Positions 17,687 to 27,267 are shown, counted from the first letter of the stretch. The stretch: DNA of 64,000 bases from Allorhizobium paknamense (GCF_030815125.1 NZ_JAUSWH010000003.1:62001-126000), one strand, 5' to 3'. The notes: generated by a model not told the origin, from the sequence alone. Translations and numbers: made by a program.

Positions 17687-18808
17687 ATGGATTGCGTGGC
17701 ATTGCTGGAAAAGCTCATCGGCTTTCCCTCGCTGGTCGGCACGGGGAACCACGCCATTGCCGGCTGGATTGCCGATTATGCCAGCACCCATGGCGCCGCT
17801 GTGCATCTGCTTCCCGGGCCGGAAGGCGACCGCGCCAATCTCTTCATCACGCTGGGGCCGGTGGACGCGCGCGGCTATATCCTCTCCGGCCATATGGACG
17901 TGGTGCGCGCCGACGAGCCGCAATGGACGAGCGATCCCTTTACCCTGAGGCAGGAGGGTGCGCGGCTCTACGGGCGCGGCACCAGCGACATGAAGGGCTT
18001 TCTTGCCGCCTCGCTCGCCCTTCTGCCGAAACTTGCGGGCAAGCGCCTGAAAAGGCCGCTGCATCTCGCCTTTTCCTATGACGAGGAGGCCGGATGCCGG
18101 GGCGTGCCGCATCTTCTGGCGCATTTGCCGGCGTTGTGCGACATGCCGCTCGGCGCGATTATCGGCGAGCCGAGCGGGCTTCAGCCCATTCTGGCGCATA
18201 AGGGCAAGGCGGCGGCCCGGCTGACGGTCACCGGCAAATCCGGCCATTCCTCGCGGCCCGATCTGGCGCTCAATGCCATTCACGGGCTCTCGCAGGTGCT
18301 GTCCACCTGCCTCTCCGTCAGCGCGGCGCTGGAAAAGGGGCCTTTCGATCCTACCTTCGCGCCCGCTTACTCCACCTTGCAGGTGGGCGTGATCTCCGGC
18401 GGGCAGGCGGTCAACATCATTCCCGCCGACGCGCGCATCGAGCTTGAGGTGCGCGCCATTGCCGGCCAGTCGCCAAAGGACCTGCTGCACCCGGTCGAGC
18501 GTGCGGCTGAGGCGCTGACGGAGGCTGGCTATGGCGTGGACTGGGTGCTGCTCAGCGAGTACCCGGCGCTGGCGCTTGATCCCACCTCGGCGCTGGCAGC
18601 GCTGGCGCGGGAGATCTCCGGCCAGGAACCGCTGGCCGCCGTCAGCTATGGCACGGAAGCCGGTCTCTACCAGCAGGCAGGCATGGAAGCGATCATCTGC
18701 GGCCCCGGCGACATTGCCCGCGCCCATAAGCCGGATGAGTTCATCACCCGGGATGAACTCATCGCCTGCGAGGCGATGCTGGAGCGGCTTGCGGCGCACT
18801 TATTTTAG
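17687..18808 (+). CDS. M20 metallopeptidase, ArgE/acetylornithine deacetylase-like
   Basis: Predicted 373 aa, typical ArgE/DapE size. Metal-site motifs are present: GHMDVV (His/Asp about 70-72), GRGTSDMKGF (Asp about 103), catalytic DEEAGCRG (Glu-Glu about 133-134), GEPS and HKG. The dimerisation domain starts at VTGKSGHSSRPDLALNAI and the final ligand is in ICGPGDIARAHKPDEF. It hydrolyses an N-acyl amino acid, but specificity cannot be read from sequence. Position at the head of a transport and oxidation operon, rather than with arg genes, argues for catabolic use. Its TAG stop lies inside the left inverted repeat of a 149-bp element. Confidence 0.85.
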   Translation: MDCVALLEKLIGFPSLVGTGNHAIAGWIADYASTHGAAVHLLPGPEGDRANLFITLGPVDARGYILSGHMDVVRADEPQWTSDPFTLRQEGARLYGRGTSDMKGFLAASLALLPKLAGKRLKRPLHLAFSYDEEAGCRGVPHLLAHLPALCDMPLGAIIGEPSGLQPILAHKGKAAARLTVTGKSGHSSRPDLALNAIHGLSQVLSTCLSVSAALEKGPFDPTFAPAYSTLQVGVISGGQAVNIIPADARIELEVRAIAGQSPKDLLHPVERAAEALTEAGYGVDWVLLSEYPALALDPTSALAALAREISGQEPLAAVSYGTEAGLYQQAGMEAIICGPGDIARAHKPDEFITRDELIACEAMLERLAAHLF

Positions 18809-18953
18809 GACGGATCGACATTCAGGCTTGAGCGGGCTGCAAACGGCAATTTGTCTCAGCTTCCGGTACTCATGTACCTTAAGTACACTCCGTTCCGGTT
18901 CTCGAAAATCACCGTTTTCGCCTCCCTCCAGCCTGAATTTCGATCCGTCCTAA
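18805..18953. repeat. 149-bp MITE-like intergenic element with 24-bp terminal inverted repeats
   Basis: Left arm 18805-18828 (TTAGGACGGATCG...TTCAGGCT) and right arm 18930-18953 (AGCCTGAAT...CGATCCGTCCTAA) are inverted copies with one mismatch. The 101-bp interior contains a smaller hairpin, GGTAC-TCAT-GTACC (18865-18878), and has no coding potential. The host gene's TAG is inside the left arm. This resembles the mosaic intergenic elements reported in rhizobia. Confidence 0.75.
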
Positions 18954-19051
18954 GCCGCTTTTCAGCCGGATGTGCCGTCGTCTGTCCCGGATTCAGCGTC
19001 TTCTACCGCCTCGCTGCGGCACAATCTGCTGAACGCAAACAGGATGTGCCC

Positions 19052-19975
19052 ATGGCCTTTCTTTTCAATTCCGATGCAGCGCGGGGCGCGATCTTCCGGG
19101 CGGCCTTTGCCGAGGCGCTGCCGGATTTGCCCTTCCATATCGGCGCGGCGGACGTTGACCCGAAAGCGGTGCGCTATCTCATCACCTGGACGGTGCCGGA
19201 GGATCTGGCGCGCTACGAAAATCTCGACATCCTGTTTTCCATTGGCGCGGGCGTCGATCAGTTCAATCACGACCTCGTGCCGCCGCAGGTCAAGATCGTG
19301 CGCATGGTGGAAGAAGGCATCGTGCGGATGATGCAGGAATATGTGGCGCTTGCCGTTCTCATGCTCCATCGCAACCTGCCGGTCTATCTGGCCCAGCAGC
19401 GGGCGGGGGAATGGAAAAGCCATGCCGTGCTTCAGGCGCCTGAGCGGCGCGTCACCGTGCTGGGGCTCGGCATGCTGGGCAGTGCCGTGCTGGAGCGGCT
19501 GAAGCCCTTTGGCTTTGTTCTTCAGGGCTGGAGCCGGTCAGAGCGGCAGATCGACGGCGTCGATTGCCGCCATGGCGTGGAGGCCCTGCCGCAGCTTCTG
19601 AAGGAAACCGATACGCTGATCTGCCTTCTGCCGCTGACGCAGGAAACGCGCAGTTTTCTCAATGCAGACCTTTTCGCCATGCTGCCGGAAGGCGCATCCC
19701 TGGTGCAGGCGGGGCGCGGGCCGCAGTTGGACCAGCCTGCCCTGCTGGCGGCGCTGGAAAGCGGTCATCTGTCCGGCGCGGTGCTGGATGTGACCGATCC
19801 CGAACCGCTGCCCGCCGATCACCCGCTCTGGCATCATCCCAGGGTCATCGTCACCCCGCATATCGCCAGTGTCACCCAGCCGGAAACGGCAGCCCGCTCC
19901 GTCATTGCCGCCATTCGCCGCCATGAGGCGGGGCTTGCCCCCGAAGGTCTCGTGGACCGTCAGCGCGGTTATTAG
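19052..19975 (+). CDS. D-2-hydroxyacid dehydrogenase (GhrA-type glyoxylate/hydroxypyruvate reductase)
   Basis: Predicted 307 aa from ATG 19052 (AGGA upstream). The NAD(P)-binding loop is [13 protein letters not shown] (GxGxxG). The catalytic triad of the family is visible: Arg in [10 protein letters not shown], Glu in [15 protein letters not shown], and His in [15 protein letters not shown]. It most resembles the short GhrA branch that reduces glyoxylate or hydroxypyruvate. In this operon it could reduce or oxidise a 2-oxo/2-hydroxy acid released from the imported substrate. The TAG stop is part of the 19-bp palindrome arm of the following repeat. Confidence 0.87.
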   Translation: MAFLFNSDAARGAIFRAAFAEALPDLPFHIGAADVDPKAVRYLITWTVPEDLARYENLDILFSIGAGVDQFNHDLVPPQVKIVRMVEEGIVRMMQEYVALAVLMLHRNLPVYLAQQRAGEWKSHAVLQAPERRVTVLGLGMLGSAVLERLKPFGFVLQGWSRSERQIDGVDCRHGVEALPQLLKETDTLICLLPLTQETRSFLNADLFAMLPEGASLVQAGRGPQLDQPALLAALESGHLSGAVLDVTDPEPLPADHPLWHHPRVIVTPHIASVTQPETAARSVIAAIRRHEAGLAPEGLVDRQRGY

Positions 19976-20068
19976 AGCGCCGATCTGATTGAATCAGATC
20001 GGCGCTCTAACATTTTATTTTTGAAGCATAATCTTGTCGATCCTCGTTTCACTCCGGTCGGATTATGC
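19972..20068 (+). repeat. Palindrome plus 43-bp GCATAAT core repeat (copy 2)
   Basis: A perfect 19-bp-arm palindrome (TTAGAGCGCCGATCTGATT, 19972-19990, with 19992-20010, one-base loop) is followed by CATTTTATTTTTGAA and the 43-bp core (20026-20068), here inverted relative to the copy at 16546. An almost identical unit lies at 61863-61959. The palindrome includes the upstream gene's stop codon. Confidence 0.9.
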
Positions 20069-20092
20069 TCTAATTTCCAAAAGGACAGTCCC

Positions 20093-20446
20093 ATGGCCCT
20101 CATCAAGACCCTCGATCTTCATCCCGCCTTCGAGCCCAAGCACGCCAAGCCCGATCCCGACCGGCTGATCGAGGGCGATCCCGCCTTCAAGACCTGGGCG
20201 CAGGACGCTTCGAAGGAAGGCAAGGTGCTGACAGGCATCTGGGAAGCGACGCCGGGCCTGACCCATTCCATCAAGGGTGAGCGCTTCGAATTCTGCACCA
20301 TTCTCGAAGGTCTGGTGGAAATCACCGAAAAGAACGGCGAAACCTATACCTACAAGGCGGGCGACAGCTTCGTGATGAAGCCCGGCTTTGTCGGCACCTG
20401 GCGCACCATCGAGACCGTGCGCAAGATCTATGTCGTGGTGGATTGA
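20093..20446 (+). CDS. Cupin_3 (DUF861/EutQ-like) small protein
   Basis: Predicted 117 aa from ATG 20093 with AAGGAC upstream. A single compact cupin barrel: GIWEATPGLTHSI, ERFEFCTILEGLVEI, YKAGDSFVMKPGFVGTWRTIETVRKIYVVV, the pattern of the DUF861 subgroup found with amine and ureide catabolic genes. The metal-binding His residues of classic cupins are mostly absent, so it may bind substrate or assist a neighbouring enzyme. The aldehyde dehydrogenase start lies 6 bp after its stop, indicating co-translation. Confidence 0.85.
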   Translation: MALIKTLDLHPAFEPKHAKPDPDRLIEGDPAFKTWAQDASKEGKVLTGIWEATPGLTHSIKGERFEFCTILEGLVEITEKNGETYTYKAGDSFVMKPGFVGTWRTIETVRKIYVVVD

Positions 20447-20451
20447 GCGCC

Positions 20452-21915
20452 ATGGGCCTGAGCTTCGATCCTGACAGCATCGACCTGCCTATCGGCCATT
20501 TCATCGGCGGCAGGCTGCACCCCGCGCCCGGCGAAATCGAGATGCGGCGGCCATCGGACGGGCGTGCCTATGCCGCCTGTCCGAAGGCTGCTGCTGACAC
20601 CGTCGATCAGGCCGTCGAGGCCGCGAAGGCGGCGCTGAAGGAGAGCGGCTGGGCCACGATGCGCCCGCGGGAGCGGGTGCGGGCCATGCAGGCCTGGGCC
20701 GATCTGATCGAGGCGGAGGCCGAGCCGTTGGCAAGGCTGGAGGCGCTCTCCTCCACCCGGCCCATCGGGCAATTGATCGCGGGCGACATTGCCGTCACCG
20801 CCGAGCAGATCCGCTTCTTCGCGGAATTTGCCGACAAGGAAGGCAGCGACGTGGTGCCGACGGATGGCGCAAGCCTCGGCATGACGATCAGCGAACCCTA
20901 CGGCGTGGTCGGCGCCATCACGCCCTGGAACTTTCCGGTCTCCATGGCGGGCTGGAAGCTGGGGCCAGCGCTGGCGGCGGGCAATGCCGTGGTGCTGAAA
21001 CCCTCGGAAATGACGCCCTTTTCCAGCATTCGCCTTGCGGAGCTTTCGGTCAAAGCGGGGATTCCGGCCGGTCTCATCAATATCGTGCTGGGGGATGGTC
21101 CCGTCACCGGCAATGCCATGACCGGCCATCCGGAGATCGCCAAGATCTCGTTCACCGGCTCCACCGGCGCGGGCGAGGCGATCATGGCCAATGTCGCCCG
21201 CACCGGCATCAAGCCGATGACGCTGGAACTGGGTGGCAAGAGCCCGCAAGTGGTCTTTGCCGATGCCGATCTGGACAAGACGGCAGATGCGATTGCCACC
21301 AGCATTCTCTTCAATGCTGGACAGGCCTGCGTGGCGGGCTCGCGGCTGATCGTCGAGGAGAGTGTGGCAGAGGCGCTGTCGGCTCTGATCGTGGCGCGCA
21401 TGCAGGCCGCAAGGCCGGGGCCGACGTGGGATGAAGCGACGCGCTATGCCCCGATCATCTCGCAAAAGCAGCTGTCACGCATGGATGGCATCGTTCAGTC
21501 GGCCATTGCCGCAGGCGCGGATTGCGTGACGGGCGGGCGCGTCATGCAGCATGAAGGCTATTTCTACCAGCCGACACTCCTCGCCGGCGTTACCCCGTCT
21601 TCGCCGGCCGTGCTGGAGGAAATCTTCGGCCCGGTGCTGACACTGCAAACCTTCCGCGACGAAGAGGAGGCGATGGCGCTCGCCGACCACCCCACCTATG
21701 GACTTGCGGCAGGGCTCTTCACCCGCGATCTGTCGCGGGCGGTCAGGCTGACCCGCAGGCTTCAGGCGGGCACAGTCTGGGTCAATCGCTATAGCCGCTC
21801 GCGCGATCACATCCTGCCCACCGGTGGCTACAAGCGCTCCGGCATCGGCAAGGATCTGGGCCGCGAAGCCTATCTTGCCAATCTGAAATCCAAGAGCGTG
21901 CTCATCGCGCTTTGA
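20452..21915 (+). CDS. Aldehyde dehydrogenase (NAD(P)-dependent) 1
   Basis: Predicted 487 aa from ATG 20452; a TTG at 20443 overlapping the cupin stop is an alternative. ALDH hallmarks are present: ITPWNFPVSM (Asn of the oxyanion hole), KPSEMTPFS, the Rossmann loop FTGSTGAGEAI, the general base in LELGGKSPQ and the catalytic Cys in NAGQACVAGSRL. It resembles the gamma-aminobutyraldehyde/betaine aldehyde group and would oxidise an aldehyde to the acid. It is followed by a second ALDH 30 bp downstream, which suggests two successive or alternative aldehyde intermediates. Confidence 0.93.
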   Translation: MGLSFDPDSIDLPIGHFIGGRLHPAPGEIEMRRPSDGRAYAACPKAAADTVDQAVEAAKAALKESGWATMRPRERVRAMQAWADLIEAEAEPLARLEALSSTRPIGQLIAGDIAVTAEQIRFFAEFADKEGSDVVPTDGASLGMTISEPYGVVGAITPWNFPVSMAGWKLGPALAAGNAVVLKPSEMTPFSSIRLAELSVKAGIPAGLINIVLGDGPVTGNAMTGHPEIAKISFTGSTGAGEAIMANVARTGIKPMTLELGGKSPQVVFADADLDKTADAIATSILFNAGQACVAGSRLIVEESVAEALSALIVARMQAARPGPTWDEATRYAPIISQKQLSRMDGIVQSAIAAGADCVTGGRVMQHEGYFYQPTLLAGVTPSSPAVLEEIFGPVLTLQTFRDEEEAMALADHPTYGLAAGLFTRDLSRAVRLTRRLQAGTVWVNRYSRSRDHILPTGGYKRSGIGKDLGREAYLANLKSKSVLIAL

Positions 21916-21945
21916 AATCAACTATTCTAAAGGCCGGGGTTTTCC

Positions 21946-23403
21946 ATGTCCGAGTTGAAAGACAAAATGCTGTTTCGCGAGCAGGGTCTGATTGGTGGCC
22001 ACTGGCGGTCCGCCGCCTCCGGCAAGGTGGTGGAGGTCATCAACCCCGCCACGGGAAAGGTGATGGGCATGGTGCCGGATATGGGCGGCGACGAGACCCG
22101 CGCCGCCATAGAGGCCGCCAATGACGCTTTTCCGGCCTGGAAGCAGAAGACCCATGGCGAACGTGCAGCGCTTCTTGAAACATGGTTTGCGCTGATGATC
22201 GAGCATGTCGAGGATCTCGGCCTGCTCCTGACACTGGAACAGGGCAAGCCGCTGGAGGAGGCAAAGGGCGAAATCCGTTACGGCGCATCCTTCGTCAAGT
22301 GGTTCGCCGAAGAGGCCCGCCGCATCGGCGGCCACACGATTCCATCCCCCACGCCGGATCGGCGCATCGTCGTGCTGAAGGAGCCGGTTGGCGTCTGTGG
22401 CATCATCACCCCCTGGAACTTCCCCAATGCCATGATCACCCGCAAGGTCGCGCCCGCCCTCGCGGCTGGCTGCACGGTGGTGATCAAGCCCTCGGAATTC
22501 ACGCCGTTTTCGGCACTGGCGCTCGGCGTCTTGGCCGAGCGGGCGGGCATTCCGGCGGGCGTCATCAACATTGTGACCGGCATGCCCGCAGAGATCGGCA
22601 ATGAGATCATGGCCAATGAGACGGTGCGGAAAATTTCCTTCACCGGCTCCACCCGCGTCGGATCGCTGCTGATGCGGGGGGCTGCCGATAGCGTCAAGCG
22701 GCTGTCGCTGGAGCTTGGCGGCAATGCGCCCTTCATCGTCTTCGAGGATGCCGATCTCGATCTGGCGGTGGAAGGAGCGATCGTCTCGAAATTCCGCAAC
22801 GGCGGGCAGACCTGCGTCTGCGCCAACCGCATTCTGGTGCAGGCCAGCGTTTACGATGATTTTGCCGCCCGGCTTGCCGCCCGGGTCAATGCCATGAAGG
22901 TGGGTCCGGGCACGCAGGCGGGCGTCACTATCGGCCCGATGATCAACGAAGCGGCGATTGCCAAGATCAACCGCCATGTGGAAGACGCGCTTGCCAAGGG
23001 GGCTGAGATCATCACCACGCCGCACCTGCTTCCGGACGGCGCGCAATATACCGCGCCGGTGGTGCTGACCGGGGCGACCACGGGCATGCAATTGGCCGTG
23101 GAGGAAACCTTCGGCCCCGTCGCGCCGCTTTTCCGCTTCGAGACGGAGGAGGAGGCCCTTGCCATTGCCAATGGCACGCCCTTCGGCCTTGCCGCCTATT
23201 TCTACACGGAAAGTCTCAAGCGCTCCTGGCGGGTGGCCGAAGCGCTGGAATTCGGCATGGTCGGCCTCAATACCGGGGCCATTTCCACCGAGGTTGCGCC
23301 CTTTGGCGGCGTCAAGCAATCCGGTCTCGGCCGGGAGGGCGCTCAGGCCGGCATTGAGGAATATCTGGAATTGAAGAGCTTCCACATCGGCGGGCTCGCC
23401 TGA
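21946..23403 (+). CDS. Succinate-semialdehyde dehydrogenase-like ALDH (GabD type)
   Basis: Predicted 485 aa. N-terminus FREQGLIGGHWRSAASGKVVEVINPATG, the oxyanion Asn in ITPWNFPNAM, FTGSTRVGSLL, general base in LELGGNAPFIVFEDADLD and catalytic Cys in RNGGQTCVCANRI match GabD closely. GabD oxidises succinate semialdehyde to succinate, feeding the TCA cycle. Together with ALDH 1 and the deacylase this points to an omega-amino acid or amine route ending in a dicarboxylate. Several GabD paralogues are usual in rhizobia and their substrates vary, so the exact substrate is inferred. Confidence 0.9.
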   Translation: MSELKDKMLFREQGLIGGHWRSAASGKVVEVINPATGKVMGMVPDMGGDETRAAIEAANDAFPAWKQKTHGERAALLETWFALMIEHVEDLGLLLTLEQGKPLEEAKGEIRYGASFVKWFAEEARRIGGHTIPSPTPDRRIVVLKEPVGVCGIITPWNFPNAMITRKVAPALAAGCTVVIKPSEFTPFSALALGVLAERAGIPAGVINIVTGMPAEIGNEIMANETVRKISFTGSTRVGSLLMRGAADSVKRLSLELGGNAPFIVFEDADLDLAVEGAIVSKFRNGGQTCVCANRILVQASVYDDFAARLAARVNAMKVGPGTQAGVTIGPMINEAAIAKINRHVEDALAKGAEIITTPHLLPDGAQYTAPVVLTGATTGMQLAVEETFGPVAPLFRFETEEEALAIANGTPFGLAAYFYTESLKRSWRVAEALEFGMVGLNTGAISTEVAPFGGVKQSGLGREGAQAGIEEYLELKSFHIGGLA

Positions 23404-23733
23404 CATGTCCAGGCCGGTGCGGCCCGAAATATCGCCAGTGCGCGAGATTCGCAATTTTCTGCCGTGTGGTGATCGGGTTTCGGCTAAAAACCGGCCCCGA
23501 TCTTGCCAAACTAAAGATCAAGCTGATGAACGACAGCCTCGCAAAGAGGGGGTTTGCCAGCGATACGCGGATTTTTCCCCTCATCCCAGGTGAAGTTGCC
23601 GCGTTTCAAGCCCGGGAGGCTTGTTTCGGAAGACAGCAGATCATGCCGTGGCGGATGAAAGCCCGGCCATTCATCGGCGAACCCGGCAGCCACAAGCCGG
23701 GACGTCAAAATCTAAACAAGTAAGGGGAACGTC
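23404..23733 (+). other. 330-bp spacer before the ABC transporter genes
   Basis: I see no convincing gene, repeat or terminator here. The only clear signal is the ribosome-binding sequence TAAGGGGAACGTC directly before the substrate-binding protein start. Its length leaves room for a separate promoter of the transporter genes. Confidence 0.5.
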
Positions 23734-25347
23734 ATGCAAGACAGCAAGATCACCAATTGGACCGCGGCTGACGACGCCATGGTCGAACATGCCATTCGCC
23801 GCGGCGCCACCCGCCGCGAGCTTCTGCAATTGCTGCTGGCCGGCGGCGTTGCCCTTTCGGCTGGCGGCGCCATTCTGGGCCGCGCCGGCCAGGCGCTGGC
23901 GGCAACGCCCGTCAAGGGCGGCAATATGAAGGCCGCAGGCTTTTCCGCCTCCACCGCCGATACGCTGGACCCGGCCAAGGCCTCGCTTTCCACCGATTAC
24001 GTCCGCTGCTGCGCCTTCTATAACCGCCTGACCTTCATCGACAAGAGCGGCGTGCCGCAGATGGAACTGGCCGAAAGCATCGAAAGCGCCGACGCCAAGG
24101 TCTGGACCGTGAAGCTGCGCAAGGGTGTGACCTTCCACAGTGGCAAGACGCTGACCTCCGCCGATGTCATCTATTCGCTGAAGCGCCATCTCGACCCGGC
24201 GGTGGGCTCCAAGGTCAATGCGCTGGCCAAGCAGATGACCGGCTTCAAGGCCGTGGACGATCTGACGGTGGAGATCACGCTGGCCAATCCCAATGCCGAC
24301 CTGCCGACCATTCTCGGCATGCACCATTTCATGATCCTTGCCGACGGCACTACGGATTTCACCAAGGCCAACGGCACGGGCGCCTTCGTCTGCGAAGTGT
24401 TCGAGCCCGGCGTGCGCTCCATCGCCACCCGCAACAAGAACTACTGGAAGGGCGAGGGCGCCCATCTCGACAGCTTCGAATTCTTCGCCATTGCCGATGA
24501 TACGGCCCGCGTCAATGCAGTGATTTCCGGCGATGTGCAGCTTGGTGCGGCGGTCAATCCGCGCGCCACGCGCCTTGCCGAAAGCCAGCCGAATGTGAAG
24601 CTTTCCAAGACCACCTCGGGCAATTACACCAATCTCAACATGCGCCTCGACATGAGCCCCGGCGACAAGGCCGGCTTCATCGAGGGCGTGAAATACCTGC
24701 TGAACCGCGAGATGATCCAGAAATCCGCTCTGCGCGGTCTGGCCGAGGTTGCCAATGACCAGCCGGTTTCGCCCGCGAACTTCTATTATAATGCCGAGCT
24801 GAAGCCGAAGGCCTTCGATCCGGACAAAGCCAAGTCGCTGTTCCAGAAGGCGGGTCTTCTCGGCCAGTCCATTCCGGTTGTCGCCTCGGATGCCGCCAAC
24901 TCCTCCATCGACATGGCGATGATCCTGCAACAGGCCGGTGAAAAGATCGGCATGAAATTCGATGTCCAGCGCGTGCCCTCCGATGGCTACTGGTCGAATT
25001 ATTGGCTGAAGGCGCCGATGCATTTCGGCAATATCAACCCGCGCCCGACGCCGGACATTCTCTTCTCGTTGCTCTATGCCTCCGATGCGCCGTGGAACGA
25101 AAGCCAGTTCAAGTCGGAGAAATTCGACAAGATGCTTCATGAGGCCCGCGGCATGCTGGATCAGGGCAAGCGCAAGGAAATCTATGGCGATATGCAGGCC
25201 ATGATCGCCAATGAGGCCGGAACGGCTATTCCCGTCTGGCTTTCCAACGTGGATGTCATATCCTCCAAGCTTCAGGGTCTGGAAGCCAACCCGCTCGGCG
25301 GCATGATGGGCTATGCCTTCGCCGAATATGTGTGGCTGGAAGCCTGA
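23734..25347 (+). CDS. ABC transporter substrate-binding protein, family 5 (DppA/OppA type)
   Basis: Predicted 537 aa. A long N-region with a twin-arginine signal (TRRELLQLLLAGGVALSAGG, cut near ALAA at about residue 58) indicates Tat export. The mature protein has the SBP_bac_5 layout: DTLDPAKASLSTDYVRCCAFYNRLTFID, MELAESIESADAKVWTVKLRKGVTFHSG, and YLLNREMIQKSAL. Family members bind di/oligopeptides, opines, nickel or related solutes. It is the first gene of a complete importer and gives the cassette a dedicated uptake system. Specificity is not readable. Confidence 0.93.
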   Translation: MQDSKITNWTAADDAMVEHAIRRGATRRELLQLLLAGGVALSAGGAILGRAGQALAATPVKGGNMKAAGFSASTADTLDPAKASLSTDYVRCCAFYNRLTFIDKSGVPQMELAESIESADAKVWTVKLRKGVTFHSGKTLTSADVIYSLKRHLDPAVGSKVNALAKQMTGFKAVDDLTVEITLANPNADLPTILGMHHFMILADGTTDFTKANGTGAFVCEVFEPGVRSIATRNKNYWKGEGAHLDSFEFFAIADDTARVNAVISGDVQLGAAVNPRATRLAESQPNVKLSKTTSGNYTNLNMRLDMSPGDKAGFIEGVKYLLNREMIQKSALRGLAEVANDQPVSPANFYYNAELKPKAFDPDKAKSLFQKAGLLGQSIPVVASDAANSSIDMAMILQQAGEKIGMKFDVQRVPSDGYWSNYWLKAPMHFGNINPRPTPDILFSLLYASDAPWNESQFKSEKFDKMLHEARGMLDQGKRKEIYGDMQAMIANEAGTAIPVWLSNVDVISSKLQGLEANPLGGMMGYAFAEYVWLEA

Positions 25348-25361
25348 TCGCGATTGCGGCG

Positions 25362-25384
25362 GCGGGGGCTTAAAGGGCCCCTGC
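25362..25384 (+). promoter_or_regulatory. Hairpin between the binding-protein and permease genes
   Basis: GCGGGGGC / GCCCCTGC arms (one mismatch) with a 7-nt loop and no T-run. Such stems commonly stabilise the upstream binding-protein mRNA or attenuate the downstream permeases; that role is inferred. Confidence 0.35.
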
Positions 25385-25479
25385 CACTGTCCACGAAAGC
25401 GTGCCGTGATCCTTGTGTCTGGTCGTCACGCTTTCAGTCTTGTTTTGACGCATGTCTTGTCGGGGAAGGGGAAGCGCCC

Positions 25480-26430
25480 ATGACCTCCCGTGTCCTGCCG
25501 CTGGTGCTCGGCCGTATCGGTCTTGCCGTGGTAACACTGACCATCGTGTCCTTCGCGGTCTTCGTGGCCACGGCGCTGTTGCCGGGTGACGTGGCGCAGA
25601 TCCTGCTCGGCCAGTCCGCCACACCGGAGGCAGTGGCGGGCCTGCGCACCGCCATGCATCTCGATGAACCGGCGCTCTTTCGCTTCCTGCGCTGGATTGC
25701 CGGTCTCTTCACCGGCGATTTCGGCATGTCCTATGCCAACAACATGCCGGTGGGACAGTTGATTGGCGCGCGGCTTTTGAATTCGCTGAAGCTTGCGGGT
25801 GTCACGGCCCTTCTCTCCGTGCCGGTGGCGCTGACGCTCGGCATTCTGGCCGCCATCTGGCGCGGTTCGCTGTTCGACCGGCTGGTGACGGTGATGACGA
25901 TTGCGGTGATCTCTGTGCCGGAATTCATGGTCGCCACCTCCGCCGTGCTGCTGTTTGCGGTCTATCTCAAATGGCTTCCCGCCCTGTCGCTGGCCAATGA
26001 GGTGCAGTCCTTCGGGCAATTGCTGAAGGTCTTCGCCATGCCGGTGATTACACTCAGCTTCGTGATTTCCGCCCAGATGATCCGCATGACCCGTGCCGCC
26101 GTGGTGGAGACGCTGAGCACGCCCTATGTGGAAATGGCCCTGCTGAAGGGGGCCTCTCCCGCCCGGCTGGTGCTGAAACATGCGCTGCCCAACGCCATCG
26201 GCCCCATTGCCAATGCGGTGGCGCTGTCACTCTCCTATCTGCTTGGCGGTGTCATCATCGTCGAAACCATTTTCAACTATCCGGGCGTGGCCAAGCTGAT
26301 GGTGGATGCCGTGGCCACCCGTGACCTGCCGCTCATCCAGAGCTGCGCCATCATCTTCTGTGCAGGCTATCTCGTGCTGATCACCATTGCGGATGTGATT
26401 TCCATCCTCTCCAATCCGAGGCTGCGCTGA
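25480..26430 (+). CDS. Dipeptide-type ABC transporter permease 1 (DppB-like)
   Basis: Predicted 316 aa from ATG 25480, preceded by AAGGGGAAG at good spacing. Six hydrophobic segments; the N-terminal LGRIGLAVVTLTIVSFAVFVATALLPGD and the EAA-type loop (EMALLKGASPARLVLKHALPNAIGPIANAV) are characteristic of DppB/OppB. It forms the membrane channel with the next permease. A 132-bp gap with a hairpin separates it from the binding protein; only 3 bp separate it from the second permease. Confidence 0.93.
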   Translation: MTSRVLPLVLGRIGLAVVTLTIVSFAVFVATALLPGDVAQILLGQSATPEAVAGLRTAMHLDEPALFRFLRWIAGLFTGDFGMSYANNMPVGQLIGARLLNSLKLAGVTALLSVPVALTLGILAAIWRGSLFDRLVTVMTIAVISVPEFMVATSAVLLFAVYLKWLPALSLANEVQSFGQLLKVFAMPVITLSFVISAQMIRMTRAAVVETLSTPYVEMALLKGASPARLVLKHALPNAIGPIANAVALSLSYLLGGVIIVETIFNYPGVAKLMVDAVATRDLPLIQSCAIIFCAGYLVLITIADVISILSNPRLR

Positions 26431-26433
26431 GCC

Positions 26434-27267
26434 ATGGAAAAACTCTCCCGCAGCACCGGCTATCGCATCAACCTCGTCGGGCTTATCGCCTTTGCCGTGA
26501 TTGCTTTCTGGGCGGCGGTGGCCATCGCCGCGCCCTGGATCATTCCCTATCCGATCGGCGATATCGTCGATTTCGACTATTTCGGGCCGATCTCCGGCCA
26601 GTTCTGGATGGGTACGGATTATCTCGGCCGCGACATCCTCTCGCGCATTCTGATGGGCGCGCGCTACACTGTCGGCATTTCGCTGGCGGCGGTCACCATT
26701 GCCTGCTTTTCCGGCGTGGCCATCGGCATGGCGGCGGCGGTGATCGGCGGCTGGGTGGATACGGTGCTCAGCCGGCTGTTCGACAGCCTGAACTCCATTC
26801 CCAGCAAGCTTTTCGGCCTGGTGGTGGTGGCGGGCGTCGGTTCCTCCATTCCGGTGCTGATCGTCACGCTGGCGGTGATCTATACGCCGGGCGCCTATCG
26901 TTTCGCGCGTGCGCTGGCGGTCAATATCAACACCATGGATTTCATCTTCGCTGCCCGCATTCGCGGCGAGGGCCTGACCTATCTGATCTTCGAGGAAATC
27001 CTGCCGAATATTCTGGGGCCGGTGCTGGCCGATCTCGGCCTGCGCTTCGTTTTCATCGTGCTGCTGTTGTCGGGCCTGTCCTTCCTGGGGCTTGGCGTGC
27101 AGCCGCCCAATGCCGATTGGGGGGCGCTGGTGCGGGAAAATATCGGCGGCCTGCCCTTTGGCGCACCGGCGGTGCTGTTTCCCTCGCTGGCGATTGCCTC
27201 GCTCACCATCAGCGTCAATCTCCTGATCGACAACCTGCCGAAGAAGATCCGCGACCGGAGCGCATAA
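26434..27267 (+). CDS. Dipeptide-type ABC transporter permease 2 (DppC-like)
   Basis: Predicted 277 aa with six membrane segments. The DppC pattern MGTDYLGRDILSRILMGARYTVGISLAAV and EAA loop (FAARIRGEGLTYLIFEEILPNILGPVLADLGLRF) are clear, followed by LSGLSFLGLGVQPPNADWGALV. It pairs with the DppB-like protein. Its TAA shares a base with the ATG of the ATPase gene, so the two are translationally coupled. Confidence 0.94.
   Translation: MEKLSRSTGYRINLVGLIAFAVIAFWAAVAIAAPWIIPYPIGDIVDFDYFGPISGQFWMGTDYLGRDILSRILMGARYTVGISLAAVTIACFSGVAIGMAAAVIGGWVDTVLSRLFDSLNSIPSKLFGLVVVAGVGSSIPVLIVTLAVIYTPGAYRFARALAVNINTMDFIFAARIRGEGLTYLIFEEILPNILGPVLADLGLRFVFIVLLLSGLSFLGLGVQPPNADWGALVRENIGGLPFGAPAVLFPSLAIASLTISVNLLIDNLPKKIRDRSA

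Noticed and set aside
20443..20451. TTG start for the first aldehyde dehydrogenase, overlapping the cupin stop.
   Set aside because: The ATG three codons later is a normal start and loses nothing; kept only as an alternative.
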